Shown here: positions 22,190 through 34,600 of the stretch, piece after piece
Layout: every line of letters begins with the position of its first letter
Position numbering within the stretch: position 1 is the first letter of the stretch
Translations under genes and position numbers: made by a program
Assembly: GCA_902728285.1 (NCBI GenBank)
Contig: CACVBU010000950.1
Location: 32,239-96,238 of the forward strand
Reading direction: 5' to 3'
From: Clytia hemisphaerica
Taxonomy: Eukaryota > Cnidaria > Hydrozoa > Leptothecata > Clytiidae
Length of the DNA stretch: 64,000 nt
The notes under the pieces: generated by a model
Database searches by the model: none
The model's input: only the letters and a program-made list of their open reading frames with translations
Told to the model about the DNA's origin: nothing

Positions 22190-22850
22190 AAAATGTGTTA
22201 GATCTACGGATAGTAGATATCACCTTCCCAAAATGTGGAAGAAGTTATATCGGATCGCCCAAAGTTACCTTCATTTTCATTTTATTTTTTTATTTTCTTA
22301 TCTCTGATCCTGTTTTTCTCTTTTCTGACTGTCTGAGTTTCTGAGACCTAATTTCTCAATTCTGACTATAAGTTATCATACCTGTATCATATTTTGACCA
22401 ACCACTTCATCGCACCGTTCGGGGTTCGAACCACCATCAAAGTGAGACCTTCGGATTCGGAAACCAACGCCTTATCCGTTGACGTAGAGCCATCGTCGCA
22501 CAGCAAAATAACGCAATTCATAACATATTATACCGAACTGGCAAAGACGGGGGTAATGTTATTATAATATGGGTAAAAAGTACCCCTTTTTTAAACCTGA
22601 CTGAAATTCGAGCCGTTAATAGCAACCCGGTGGGGCCCAAGGCGTCGAGTATGCACCCGGCACAGTGACAAGCCGTGACTAACAACCCTGACCCTACTTA
22701 ACTGTTAGTTAACCAATTCCCAACAACAAAACCCCCGGAAACACAGATTCCGGGGTGACTATCAGCGATCCGTGGATAAGAAAAAAAAAAAAAATGAAGG
22801 TAACTTTGGGCGATGATCCGATGTAACTCACTCCCAAAAATGTTTCACCA
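22190..22850 (-). mobile_element. tRNA-derived SINE-like unit between inverted arms
   Basis: On the minus strand a tRNA-like block (about 22,500-22,405) has an A-box-like tggctctacgtcaacgg, an anticodon-loop-like ttccgaa (CCG, Arg type) and an exact B-box core ggttcgaacccc (22,432-22,421). Length and arm mismatches exclude a functional tRNA. The sequence aaaatgaaggtaactttggg occurs inverted at both sides (about 22,236-22,275 and 22,785-22,830), each next to an A- or T-rich tract. So two tail-containing units may lie head to head, or the whole is a foldback. Confidence 0.5.
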
Positions 22851-22864
22851 CAATGTTTTTACCT

Positions 22865-23240
22865 CCGGGGGGGGGGGGGGGGGGGGGGGTACTAGGTTTG
22901 CGAGGTGGTGGGGTGACGGGTATGTCCGAGCCGAAAATCGAAAATTGACCCTTTGAGAGACAAAATTTTGGTGATTTTGGGATCCTTTGAGAGACTTTTC
23001 CTAAATTTTGGTCCATTTTTTCCAAATTTTGGTTAGATTTTCACCAAATTTTGGTCAAAATTTTTGGAAATCGTGATCCTTTGAGAGAGTAATTTTTGAT
23101 TTACGTGATTTTGGGACCCTTTCAGAGATTAACTTTTGAATTTGTACCCCTTTGAGAGACTTTTAAGGAATGAGAAAAGGTACCCTTATGGCTCGCACAT
23201 ACCCGGCACCCATTTTGCCTAAGTACCCCCCCCCCCCTGG
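22865..23240 (-). mobile_element. poly-G-ended element, second copy, 8-bp TSD
   Basis: A reverse-oriented relative of the 8.4-kb element: ends ccggggg...ccccctggg, the phrase ctttgagaga repeated, and an exact 8-bp duplication ttttacct at 22,857-22,864 and 23,241-23,248. Confidence 0.85.
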
Positions 23241-23928
23241 GTTTTACCTAGACCAATTTTTCACGTTTTATGAAGTCGCGCCAATGGCTAATTTATTCTG
23301 AGTTTAAAACTGTTATAATTAAATGAGTTTGGAAACTATTCTAGTCGCGAGTTAGGAGTTGCTAGTTTCGAGTTGGGGAGTTGCTAGTTTCGAGTTGGGG
23401 AGTTAAAAAATTACCGGCTACCGAAAAAGAATAACATACATCAAAAGTACGATTTTGAAAGTAAATGTAATATGAGAGTAATATATAACACATATAATAC
23501 GTATAATACATATACCACCTGTAATATGCTTATTTGCCTTTAAACACGTGCGCTGAGAGCATGGAAAGCTATTTTCTACTGCCAATTCATATCCATTTAT
23601 ATTTCCTGCATTACATTGAGTATAAATATAATTCTTGATTAAAGTGACTTTAGAACCATTGTATTTTTATAATATGATCAAAATTGTTATTAAAAAGTGT
23701 CAATTCCAATGATAAAATGACAAAAGAAAGTGTCATTATTTCCTAGCTCTATACTGTCTGTAAGCTATCTCTACGAATTTTTTGAGGCTAAGATGACTGT
23801 CAACTTATATCCTTTTATATACAATAAGCATCACTTGCAGTATGATCAATATTGTTTGGGGAATTTGTTTGAAAATCATTGTATTTAAAGATTTTGTCAA
23901 TATTTTTACAAGAACGTGTCATGTTGTC

Positions 23929-24670
23929 CAGTAGCGGCCTGGCTTAATTTTCTTGGTGGTGCAAACTATGAAATTGGCACCCCTGGTATTTTTGTCCTTA
24001 TTTGCACCCTATACCATTAAGTGAAACTATTAAACTGGTAAGAGCAGTGACTGTTTGAAAGTAACGCCCGGAATCTGTGAGTTAACAAAGTTTTATTTAT
24101 ACGAGGGTGGTGGTAATGATAATTCGATATCTATTTCCTTGTTATTTCCTGGTCTTACTGTACTCTCCATTAAAAATCAATGGCTGAAAGAGGGCCCAAA
24201 AATTCGAAAGTTGGCAAGAACAAGGCTTGTTCGTAATTCTGGCGCCGCAGGCAAAAAAATTTGCTGTAAGAAAGGTCAAACAGCTTATAAGATATTCTAA
24301 AAAGGAGAAAGTTAGTCCGCATAAGACCACAAAAACCACAGTGAGCAGTTTCGATCAATCTCTCATTTTGCGGGTGAGCATCCTCTTTAACCCCTGGTGG
24401 ATACAAAACACTTATCTTGCTTTGACCTTTTGCAATTCAATGTTGATAGTAGTTTTGAAAAAAATCGTAAAATAAAACGAAGCGCCGCAGGCGAAAAAAT
24501 AATTACATTGCACTTATAGAAGGCGCTAAAAACGTGTCAAAGGGCGCAAAATCGCCCAAACAAACATCAAAAAGATTTTTGGCGCCCCCTTGAAAAGCTT
24601 TTTTGGTGCACTCTCTCGTCTTTCTGGGTGGTGCACTGCACACCCTGTACCCCCTGCCAGGCCACCACTG
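23929..24670. mobile_element. non-autonomous hAT element, perfect 8-bp TSD
   Basis: TIRs cagtagcggcctggc and gccaggccaccactg (13 of 15 match) are flanked by the exact duplication atgttgtc at 23,921-23,928 and 24,671-24,678, diagnostic of hAT. No hAT transposase in 742 bp. A diverged copy is at about 55.0-55.8 kb. Both copies keep one minus-strand frame open (here 24,406-24,170) sharing YPPGVKED, CGFCGLM and TFEFLGP. Confidence 0.85.
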
Positions 24671-24873
24671 ATGTTGTCAGCATTATGACAATGACATAAC
24701 AGTACTAAGTATTTTCAGCACCTTACCATTTTCATGATCTTAAAGTCAATAATATGTTTGGTACTGGCTAATTTGAAATTTGTTCTTTTGGGCTACATTA
24801 GTTTAAATTAGAAAATTTTCGGTCGCCGTAAAGTTTTACGAACATCCCAACTCGAAACTAGCAACTCCCCAAC

Positions 24874-25215
24874 CCCGGGGGGGGGGTACTTAGGCAAATG
24901 GAGGGTACGGTATGTGCCGCCCTTAAGGGTACCTTTTTTGGACTTCCAAAGTCCCACTAAGGGTCGGAAAAATCAGAAAATCAAATTTCAGTCCCACTAA
25001 GGGTCGGAGAAATAGAAAAATTTCAACTTTTTACCTTCTGAAAATCGAAATTTGGTCAAAATTGGTCAAATTTGTCCCGCTAAGGGTCGTAAAATTCCCA
25101 AAATTTTCCTTGGTTTTCTCTTTTTTAGTCCCGGTAAGGGTCCAAAGTTCGAAAGTCGGGCGGCACCCCCCCCGTCAACTCGCAACCCTAGTACCCCCCC
25201 CCCCCCCCTCCCGGG
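24874..25215 (+). mobile_element. poly-G-ended element, divergent subfamily, 8-bp TSD
   Basis: Ends cccggggggg and ccctcccggg lie inside the exact duplication tccccaac (24,866-24,873, 25,216-25,223). The interior phrase differs from the other copies (cactaagggtcgga instead of tctcaaagggtc), while the outer tacttaggcaaatgg and cgcaaccctagtacccc are shared. Confidence 0.85.
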
Positions 25216-25463
25216 TCCCCAACTCACCAACTAGAAAATTACCTAGACTCTAATTAAATTTACTCTTGGCACTCTTAAAAGTATATGTACAAACTGTAGG
25301 CTAAAAACAGCGGGAATTTCATAAAAAACATCAGTGGCGCGAAAGAAGCAACCAATCGTGTCATTTCTAAATATGACTTAGCCAATGAAAGACCCAGGAA
25401 ATTGCGGGTTATTGTTTTCCATGGCTACACAATGGCTGCTTGTTTCACTTTCGATTTCAGTCA

Positions 25464-25470
25464 TATAAAT
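25464..25470 (+). promoter_or_regulatory. TATA-like element upstream of the integrase-kinase gene
   Basis: tataaat lies about 215 bp before the first candidate ATG, in the short gene-proximal sequence after the last TE. Weak evidence, position and sequence only. Confidence 0.25.
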
Positions 25471-25682
25471 AATGTGTAATGGCAAAGGTGGGTTGTTCTG
25501 ATCGGTGTATATCGAGCCAGAGCCTCCAGCAGCTAATAGAGCCTGTTGCGATCTGTCCCACTTTGGTGTGCATTGTTGCGAATCCTTAGAGTTTTTTTTA
25601 AAACTACAGCTTGCAGCGTCGTCCTATTTAGTTGTTGGTTCGTGCCCCCTCTGTGGTGCACGGCGTGCTTCTTTGGCATTTA

Positions 25683-28600
25683 ATGTCTCAGAAGCCTTCG
25701 AGTATGAGCAGAATGGAGAATTTTGATTGTTACCTCAAGAAGAGAGCTGCTGACACACAGCAGGCTAAATTGGTCAGCTTGGAGGAATATCTCTTGATGG
25801 TTGAGTTTTTGAAAACTCGCCAGATAGTGGGTTGCAGTCCAGCTGATGTTCGAAACATTCGAAAGAAAATTAGGCGTAACAAGATGATTTTAAAAGAAGA
25901 AGATGGAAAAGACATTATATTGATGTCGAAAAAAAGGGATGATCGTCAGGTAAAGTCAATCTGTTCATAGCTTTTTTAACCAAACCAAGTTAAATCCTAG
26001 TGTCAAAAAAATGATTCTTGATACACTCTGCATAATAAATCTGCGTAATAAATAATAGAGTGTCAGAAAGTCTGCACTAATTTTTCCTCAATATTTTTTT
26101 GCTGGAGTATACAATAATTCAACCTGGTATCATCTACAAAAAAAATATTATTCAGTTTCTTTCTACTGCATTTCCTAATTTCCTTTTGATGATAACTTCA
26201 TGTATTGATTTTTGAATTGAACAAAACACAGACAGCTGTGTTGGTTAGAGATGAAATAATTTATTATGTTTCTACTATTATTATGATGTTAGTAATTTGT
26301 TATTCAATTAACTATCGTGTTCTTCTAAATGTTGATAAAGTGTGTTATTTGTGTTATAATAGTTTAGGTTTTTCATTTTGAAGTTCTGCATTTCCAAATA
26401 ATTTTTTGCAGGGCCCGCGCCACCGGGGGGGCCGGGGGGCCATGGCCCCCCCACTTTTTTGCAAAGCAAAATAAAAAAATTCTCCTAACCTAATTATTTT
26501 TTTCTTTTCTGTGCGCGTGCCAATAAAAACATTAGAACCTTTCTAAATGGTCTAAAATAAGTCTAATTTAAACAAACAAACTTAACAGTTTTCTTTCAGA
26601 AAATCGGAACAAAAAGGAAGCTGTTTTAGCCAAATAAGACAGGTCAAAATCGAAAATTTTCCGGCCCGTCGACGCAAACCATGGTTGCGCCTCCTTAGTC
26701 ACTATATTTTTGTTGGCCCCCTCACTTTCAAAATCGTGGCGCGGGCCCTGTTTTGTCCTATTGGCTCAGGACCCAAACAATATTGTGAAGGGAATTTGAT
26801 TAAATTTTTGCTTTTGCTTGATGGGGAGTTGAAGAAAATGGATCACTTTAGAGTTTCAAGCTTTGATATTGAGTCATTTTGTTTACGTATGCCTTTATTT
26901 TTATTCTTTTGACATGGGTCTGAGTTTTAAAGTTATCTTTGTGGGTTGCAAAAACTAGGTTGATGGCAAATTTGACAAGTTTTCATTTTTCTTAAGTTTT
27001 CAGCCAATAGCACTTTTCAAGATCCTCTTGTTAATACTTCTTTTGAGTTCTGTGTGGAAGTTACAATGGGAAGCAGTGCATTTCATAAAATATGTCAAGC
27101 TCACTAAATTTTTAAGAAATGCAGATCCAATCAGTATAGACCTTTGCTAGGCCTGGTGTCTCATGCTGAGTATTTAATAACTCCAGCATCAAAGCAATGA
27201 TAATAACAAATGGTGAAAACTTATAACAATAATGCATTAATAAGTCATTGTTTTGATGCTGGAGTTTTTATTATTCACCATGCTTGTCCAGACGTAATTC
27301 AATCAAAAGTTAAATCACCAAACTAATTGAACTTTGTCGAACTTAATCGAGCAAGTAAAGTTTAATTAAGTTTGACAAAACATGTTAAGTTCGACAAAGT
27401 TCGGCAACTAGAAATGCTTGACAATTTCAACAAAACTTCGTTCAATTTGACAACAAGAAATATTCAACAGAAATTGAATTGTCAAAAAAGTTAGAAAACA
27501 AAAAACAAATTGTTAATAAAATTTTCTTTTCATTAGTACTTTTCAAGACATTTAAATTTTAAGTTTCATGACGTCATTAAATATGATATGACGTCGTAAA
27601 CCTAATTACTTGAAAAAGACAAAAAATTATTCTTTTTAGCTGGCATTTCTGAAATCTACATCTTAATATACTTCTTTTGACGTGTAAATGACCATGTCAA
27701 AGGCCTCAGATTTTTTTCTCCAAACTTATGTCCTTTTTGGATATGCCATAAGTTACACAAGGGACCATGGTGATCTTTCTGGGGAACTTTTAAAGAGATG
27801 AGATGAAATTTTTGCACAAAAAGTTACCTCATAACAAGTCAACAGTAGAAGAAAGAAGTTTTTGATACATCCAACAGATCATAAGTTCCGAGACACTCCG
27901 AATTGAAAAAAGCTAGGAAATTGAAATTTTGAGAGTAAGTGCTCTTATATGCTCTTCAAAGGATAAAAAAAAAAGAAAATTTATTCTCAACTTTTTGAAA
28001 TTTGGTCAAAATTGAAAATTTTAGATTGCCGTGCACATCCCACTTACCAAAAGGTCTATTCAGCTTGTAATATTACTATCTGTTTCTACACTGTTTTTTA
28101 TTTTGATTATAGTTATCAGAGCGATACGGTGCATATCGCAGATTTCTGCCGATAACTGAAATTCAAGATGTTATCATCGATTTTGTACATCCCGATAAAG
28201 GCAAAATTGAAACATACTTAGAGGTATCAGAGGTTTTATTTACTTAGTTTTGTTTGTAATTTTTATCGATATTGAATTAAAAGAAACAAAATTATTATGA
28301 ATTTTTACAGTAGCATTGCTGAGAAACATTTAGCATTAATTTCAATTTTATTAAAAGGGAAACCCTTCATAGTCTTTAATTTATAATGATTTTACAACCA
28401 ATACTGTTTCTGAGATAATTTCTTCTATTAAATGAGAAAATTTCTTCAATGTTTTTTATCTATTCGTTTTCAAATATTCTTCATATCATATTAAATAGGA
28501 CTTCGTCTTTTATGGATGCTTGGAAGTAAAAGTAAAGTATAAAGTGGAAAAATTAGATTTCTCTTGTTTTTTATTTTAGTTGAATAAAGACTTTTTTATC

Positions 28601-31600
28601 CCTCGGTCTGTGGTATCGGCATTTATTGATATTGTCGGCAGAACATTCCAAAAACCAATAAACTTGAAATTTATGGAATGTTTAAAAGTAAGTTGAAAAA
28701 ATGTTGATAAATATTGGTATAAAATGAGTTACAGAGATGAGTACTTGTATATAAGTTTTGCTGATGAGTATTTGAATAGATTTGTTTCTTTAAATGATTC
28801 ATTTTTACTATGTTTTCGATTAGATATATGCAATGACCAATAAAAAGCAGCTTGTAATTTATAAATATAAACAGATCACAGACAAAAAATAATCACTTTC
28901 ATACGACATTATTATGCTTTTTATCTTTCAAGATCGATGTGATTAATGTGTCGTCTGCTGGCAAATTGGTACATTGTTACGATGTCCAAACAAACTTCTC
29001 ATTTGCATTATTTAATACAAACTCGATAGATGTGAATGAGATTGCAGAAGAAATATCTGAATCAGTTGTCAGTTTGTTTGGTCTACCACAGACCATCATT
29101 TCAAACCTTCAGTGGAATTTGGTGGAAGTGCTAAATGATATTTGGGCCTCCAAAATTTTTAATGGCGGTGTTCAGCCATCGGGAGATTCATTGCTACCCT
29201 TCTTAAAAGAGAAAACTGAGAGAAGGAGCCTTCAAAAGATTTTGTGTGAGTATTAAGAATCTTTTTTTTTGAATTAATGAAGATTAGTCAAATTACACAC
29301 CATTTTATTCAACATTGCCAGGGGTGAACTGCATAGAAAGGAAAAGTTTTGTAATTTATTTAGTTTCTTGATCTAGATAATTAAGTATTTAAGGTCAATT
29401 TGGTTTTCTGTATTTGTGGTTTTAATTCGTTTGAATTCTTTCAAGCATTGTTTTTAATTCATCCACTCAACTTTCATCATAAAATTACAATCTATTGATT
29501 TGTATTCTATTTTAGTGAAATTGAACACGACTGAAGAAAATGGCAGAATCTCCCCATACGAGCAGGCTTTGGCAAGGAAACCTTGTGTCCCAGGTACGAA
29601 ATATTTAAAATAAGTTATTGCTCTTGCATGACGCCATTCTCCCAACCCAGAACTCTATTTTATTATTTACCTGCCAATCGATCTAGTTCTGAGAAGAAGA
29701 TAATCAAATGAACTGTATTTTTTATGAAAGAAAATAGAGAAAATGTTGAATCATATCAATTATTATTTTGAACAGTGTGGCACACATAATTAGTTAAATG
29801 TCATAGATTGACCTTCAATTTTGTTCAAATTATTCTATTCAAAAAGATCTTCCTTGCTACTTTCAATCTTTATCCTAAATTTTCATTCAACGTTTTCTTT
29901 TTAATTTTCAGCCAGCTTGTATGGAACACCCCAAGACGGAGGCCAAACAATGAACGATACCCTTAATGCTAGGTGAAGGAAATAATCTATATCAGTCTTA
30001 AAATAGTGTAATTCCGTTTATATTCGTCAAGAATTGGTTTGTTTATACAATACTAGCAGTTTGACACTTTAAAAAAGTACTAACAAACATTATTTTAATT
30101 GTTTGCATGATTTCATTTCAGTGATCTTGAAGATGAAGATGGTATCGACGACGATGTTTTTGCTGTTGCACTGAATTCAACAGCATATCACGGTAAGATG
30201 ACGAAAACGTATTTTAATAGGAAAATTTATGTTTAGCTTAGAATTCCCTCCTTTTAGATGTAGAATCTGATATATATTGATAATTAAAAAAATTTGTTAC
30301 TATCTTCAAAAGATTTCAGGGCAAACTTTGATCAAAAGTATTTCTTCACATTTCTTTATTTTAGGTGTTGAATGTAGAAGGTTGGTGGATGTCCAATTTC
30401 GAGATGGTAACAGGTTATCCTCGATAGCGTCTGCCACCACCAACCAAACAACGCGAAACATCGCCGGACAAGTTCTTCCACTCCCAATTGTGAGCCTTCT
30501 CATATATTCATTTTATTAGTTACATTCCATTCCTTAAGATCGGTTGCAATAAATGAGAAATGGATAAGCCGGTAAGGCTCGGAAAATATTGCTAGCTTCA
30601 AGACTGACATTACAGACAAAACTGTGAGGGTTTTTCAAAGGAAAGAATTCAACAAAACTGATTTATACTAGACTTAGGTGAGGGTATTCTTTTCAAAGTA
30701 AAGGTTCTACAGAAGACAATCCTAGCTTCAACAAAACAAGAAATACAGCCTATTATGGCTTACTAATTCCTGTAAGATTAGGTACAATTTATTTCACATT
30801 TCTAAGCACTGTGTGGATCTGATAGAATTTCGAGCTTCAAATTACTGTATTTCCTTGTGTATTAGAGTAGGTGACTTGTTGTAGCACACATTTGCCAGAT
30901 GCTGTACCCGATATTATCAATTTTTCACCCAGTTAACTTCAGTGCAATACCAGTCAATTTTCAAATCTTTTCCCTGACACTTTTAGCCTGTAACGTCATC
31001 TTTTTGCGATAACCAATAACTTGCCCTACCTTTTTCATTTACACCTAAACTTTTAACCTTAACTTTTTTTAAGTATGGAAATAGTCACTCAGAACTCTCA
31101 AAGATACTCAACTTTGCTATAAAATCCTATTTCCCACTTACGTACAATTACCCTTTGAGTACAGTTTTGCGTTGAACTCCACTTTGATACTACATTTGAA
31201 AATACATGTACATGCCCATTCAGAAGCCAGTCTGAGCTGTCTCCCAAAATCTTTAGATTCTCGATGAAGTGGTCGTAACCTTTTTAGGAAAATTTTACAA
31301 AATGACATTCAAAGCAGCCTTAACCCTTAACATTCTTAACTGACTATCATTTTCAGGTAAAATCCACTGAGGAAGTAGATGCGAGGCTGCTCACTCTATG
31401 TGAGCAGGATATTTCAAGTAAAATCTCAAAAGTATTAACTAAAAAGTAAGTATAGGATAGGAATTTTTCAACATTTTCTAGTTTTCTTGTTTTACATTTA
31501 ATTTTATTCGAGAACTAGAATTAAAATGATTTCGTTTAAGACTCTTTAAAAAATACTAACAGGGCTGAGGTCTCCTTTCCTTGATAATTTTGGAATCTCT

Positions 31601-34600
31601 ATAATCATACCATTTTTAATAGTTTTGTCACGAAGAAGATTGGAGAGGGGTCGTTTGGGGAAGTTTTCATGAAGGAAGAAAATGGGGAGAAAAGTGTAAT
31701 AAAGGTAACTTTTGATTTTATTTTTCCAAATACATAATTTTGTACGTGAAAACTTTAAGGATTTTATGTCTATTTATTCATTTATATATTTAAGAAATTA
31801 GGCCCTGGGGCCCTTTTTCGCTACATGTAAACTATAAGTTTGTTTACATTGTAGATTTTAGGTGTTATAAAACAGTTTATTCATTTCGACTTCACTTATA
31901 CACTCATCAGCTTGTATTTTTTTGTATGCGTGAGGCTTCTTTCTGATTAATAGTAAATAGAAATATCTCTTGACTGTATGTTATAGATTATACCAATTGG
32001 TTCGGAGGAAGGAAAGACGAAGAAAGAAGTGCTCATAGCAGAGATTGCAATCAATAAGTAAGAAATTTTCATCTGTTATAATGCTTTACTTCCACATATT
32101 TTACGACAAAGCTCAGAACCTTCTTTGGGACTTAAAAATTAAAAAAAAACAAATTTAGTAACATTGCGTACGATGAATCGCTGGAATTGAGAAAAAAACT
32201 TATTTATCAAATAATTAAAAACTGTTCTGTTGTGCCGTTTTATTTCTTGTAGAAAAATGTCAAACTGGAATGGTTTTGTGAAACTGAAAGCGTAAGAACC
32301 AAACAATTAGCACTGATATCGAACACACTCATCTTTGGAAATAACGTGAAAACCTTTTAAATTTTAAAATCTGGTCGTTTCAAAATCTGAAACAGTTTTC
32401 ATGCATCGTGACACAAAATGAAAACAATGTCAAAAGAAGAACTCAAAACTACCTGATGGTTTCTATTGTTTTACAAGACATGTGGTTCAATTTACAATTG
32501 CTATGTTCCTTTAAATACTGCTTATACTATCAATTTTCCGTTGCCATAATTAATAAGATTTTTTAATCTATTGCCAGTTATTGAATTCGTGCTCATTAAA
32601 TATATAGTATATAAATTACGTCACAAACATCACTTGCCTCGTATTCAAATGATTACCATGGTGATTATGTCCCTTAATACATCAAATGATTTTTTTATGA
32701 ATAGAAAGAAGTTTAATAATAAAATCCATTGGGAGTTAATCACCATGGCAATAATTTCAAAACGAGGCAAGTGATGTTCGTGACGTGATTTATGAAAAGG
32801 TTTATAACACATCTGAGTTGTGATTGCAATATATTTCTATAGGGCATCAGTTTGTAGCGGAAAGTATCCAATTTTTTTGAGAAGGTTGTGGAGTGAATGG
32901 GCGGAGAGCAATGACTCGTATAATGTGGATCCGGGTATGATATTATAATCCATTCATTTTAATTATTCGCTCGTTTTTTACTACATTTATGGAGACAGCT
33001 CTTGAGTTTAATTACGCAAACATAGTCTCCACGTGGTAACAAAAACGTATGCATATTCAAAGCAAATGAATTGTAAATCACTTACAATATTTGGGTCATG
33101 AGTTTAAGTCTAGAACAGTATAAGTTTAAAAATATATAAATTTGAACGAAAAACTCTTGAGTTTTTATCGAAAGTTAACATTCTAAAATCAGATTGGAAG
33201 CGAGAAAGCTAGTCGCAACAAGAGTGTGTTTGCAACCGGGTGCCTGTTTAAGTGTAGTGAAACTTTCTTGAATTGTTGTCATACATTACGACTTGTACTC
33301 TTTTTTTTCTATTCCATACCAACCATTTATTTTTCTTGAAACTTTTCAATACAAAATATTATGTTTGATCTTGGTTTGTATTTTCTCATAGTCATTTCAT
33401 CTACAGATTAAAATTGTATTGTTATTTTTGCTGCTTTATTTCAGAAATATACAAAAGCAACCAAGAATATGTTGTCATGGAGCTGTGTCATGGAGGGGAT
33501 ATGCTAGAGGCAGCGGTAAAGAAGTTTTACACGATGACAAACATTGTCAGTGCCATCAAACAGGTATTTTCCTTATAATTTCTTACAAATGAGTTTATTG
33601 GTAATTTTCAAATGCTTTGGGGAACTCGTATTGCAATTGACTCAGTATCGAGTTGGTGTATAATTGTCAAATCGAGTCAGTGTATAATTGTCATCAAATT
33701 ATCAACATCTTTTGATCCCTCACTTTCACACTTATTTTTCTAGCTCGTCCTCACTTTGGCTGCCGTGGAAGACTCCATTGAGTTTGAACATCGGGACCTT
33801 CACATGGGGAACGTGCTGGCAGGCCATGACCCCAACAAGCCAATTCTTGAATTTGATGTGTGTGGCGATGTGTACAAGGTCCCGAGTAATGGTTGGGTGA
33901 TAACCATTATTGATTTTACACTTTCACGGCTGCAAAGTGGTGAGTAAATATCTGTTTTTTTTTTCACCATGGTATTCATTATGCTAAATAGTTAACCGGT
34001 CACTTTTTCGAAGCGGGCTACACGACTTTTTGCGCAATGCAATTGGTTCTTTTCGCATGACGACGGGCCTACACTGGCCAGAGTTGCCCGTCGTTAGGAA
34101 AATTCATTGTGACGTCACTTATTGCAAAGGAAAATGAACAATGCGTTGACATCATTTCTCTCATTTTTTATCGTAGTTTATAAATGATAACTTTGCGAAT
34201 CCCCCACTGCATGTCCATTCCACTCCTTTTACATTTCTTTCATATGAAAACCATTTTTGGACCTACCTCCGGGTACCCCGGTGGAGGTTCTATAAATTAA
34301 CCCTCGTCCGTTCGTCCGTCCGTCTGTCTGTTACCAGCTTTTCTCAGGATTGGCTCATTAGTTTTTTCTGATTTTTTGCACAATGATGCAAAATGGCAAT
34401 GCCCAGGACGTGACGGAGCCTGATTTTTGAGAAAAAATTTATTTGGGCAAAAATGAGGGCCGAAATCTACCTAAAAATAGGGTTTTTTGGAATTTGTGCA
34501 AAATCCTGTCATTACTTTTTTCTGATTTTTTGTACAAAGATGGAGGGCAAGATTCTCTAAAGAATGGCTGAAGTGGTTTTTCCCGGAAAATTCTTATTCG

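Larger units (their letters stand above)
23341..25234. mobile_element. composite TIR element hosting two later insertions
   Basis: The left end has gagttgctagtttcgagttg (two tandem copies, about 23,360-23,403) and ends near accggctaccgaaaaag. The right end carries the inverse (ggtcgcc...caactcgaaactagcaactc, about 24,820-24,870) and continues after a second insertion as ccccaactcaccaactag (to 25,234). So one older TIR element contains the hAT element at 23,929-24,670 and a poly-G element at 24,874-25,215. It ends about 450 bp upstream of the kinase gene start. Confidence 0.6.
25683..29593 (+). other. domain: degenerate retroviral-type integrase (exons 1-5)
   Basis: Order matches the integrase plan of KRBA2-like proteins. 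First comes a leader (LVSLEEYLLMVEFLKTRQIV). Then a zinc-finger region starts at FVHPDKGK, where one His remains but the second His and both Cys are lost. Then a core with IDVIN (D164, first acidic position), YDVQTNFSFALF and LFGLPQTIISN (N220 where the second catalytic Asp is expected). The third acidic residue is not seen. It ends with ISPYEQALARKPCV (residues 278-291), the SPYE-x-G/A-x-KP motif that closes such integrases. Catalysis is therefore unlikely; DNA or protein binding is the plausible retained role (inference). The region is split by four introns, so the domestication is old rather than a fresh insertion. Confidence 0.68.

Noticed and set aside
22405-22500. Functional tRNA gene
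   Set aside because: B box is good but anticodon and acceptor arms are mismatched and the length is wrong; SINE head is the better reading.
24055-24475. Plus-strand frames of 81-82 codons in the hAT element
   Set aside because: Not conserved in copy 2; only the minus-strand frame is shared.
25505-25726. Upstream 73-codon frame overlapping exon 1
   Set aside because: Different frame from the kinase-fusion exon; likely 5' UTR of that gene.
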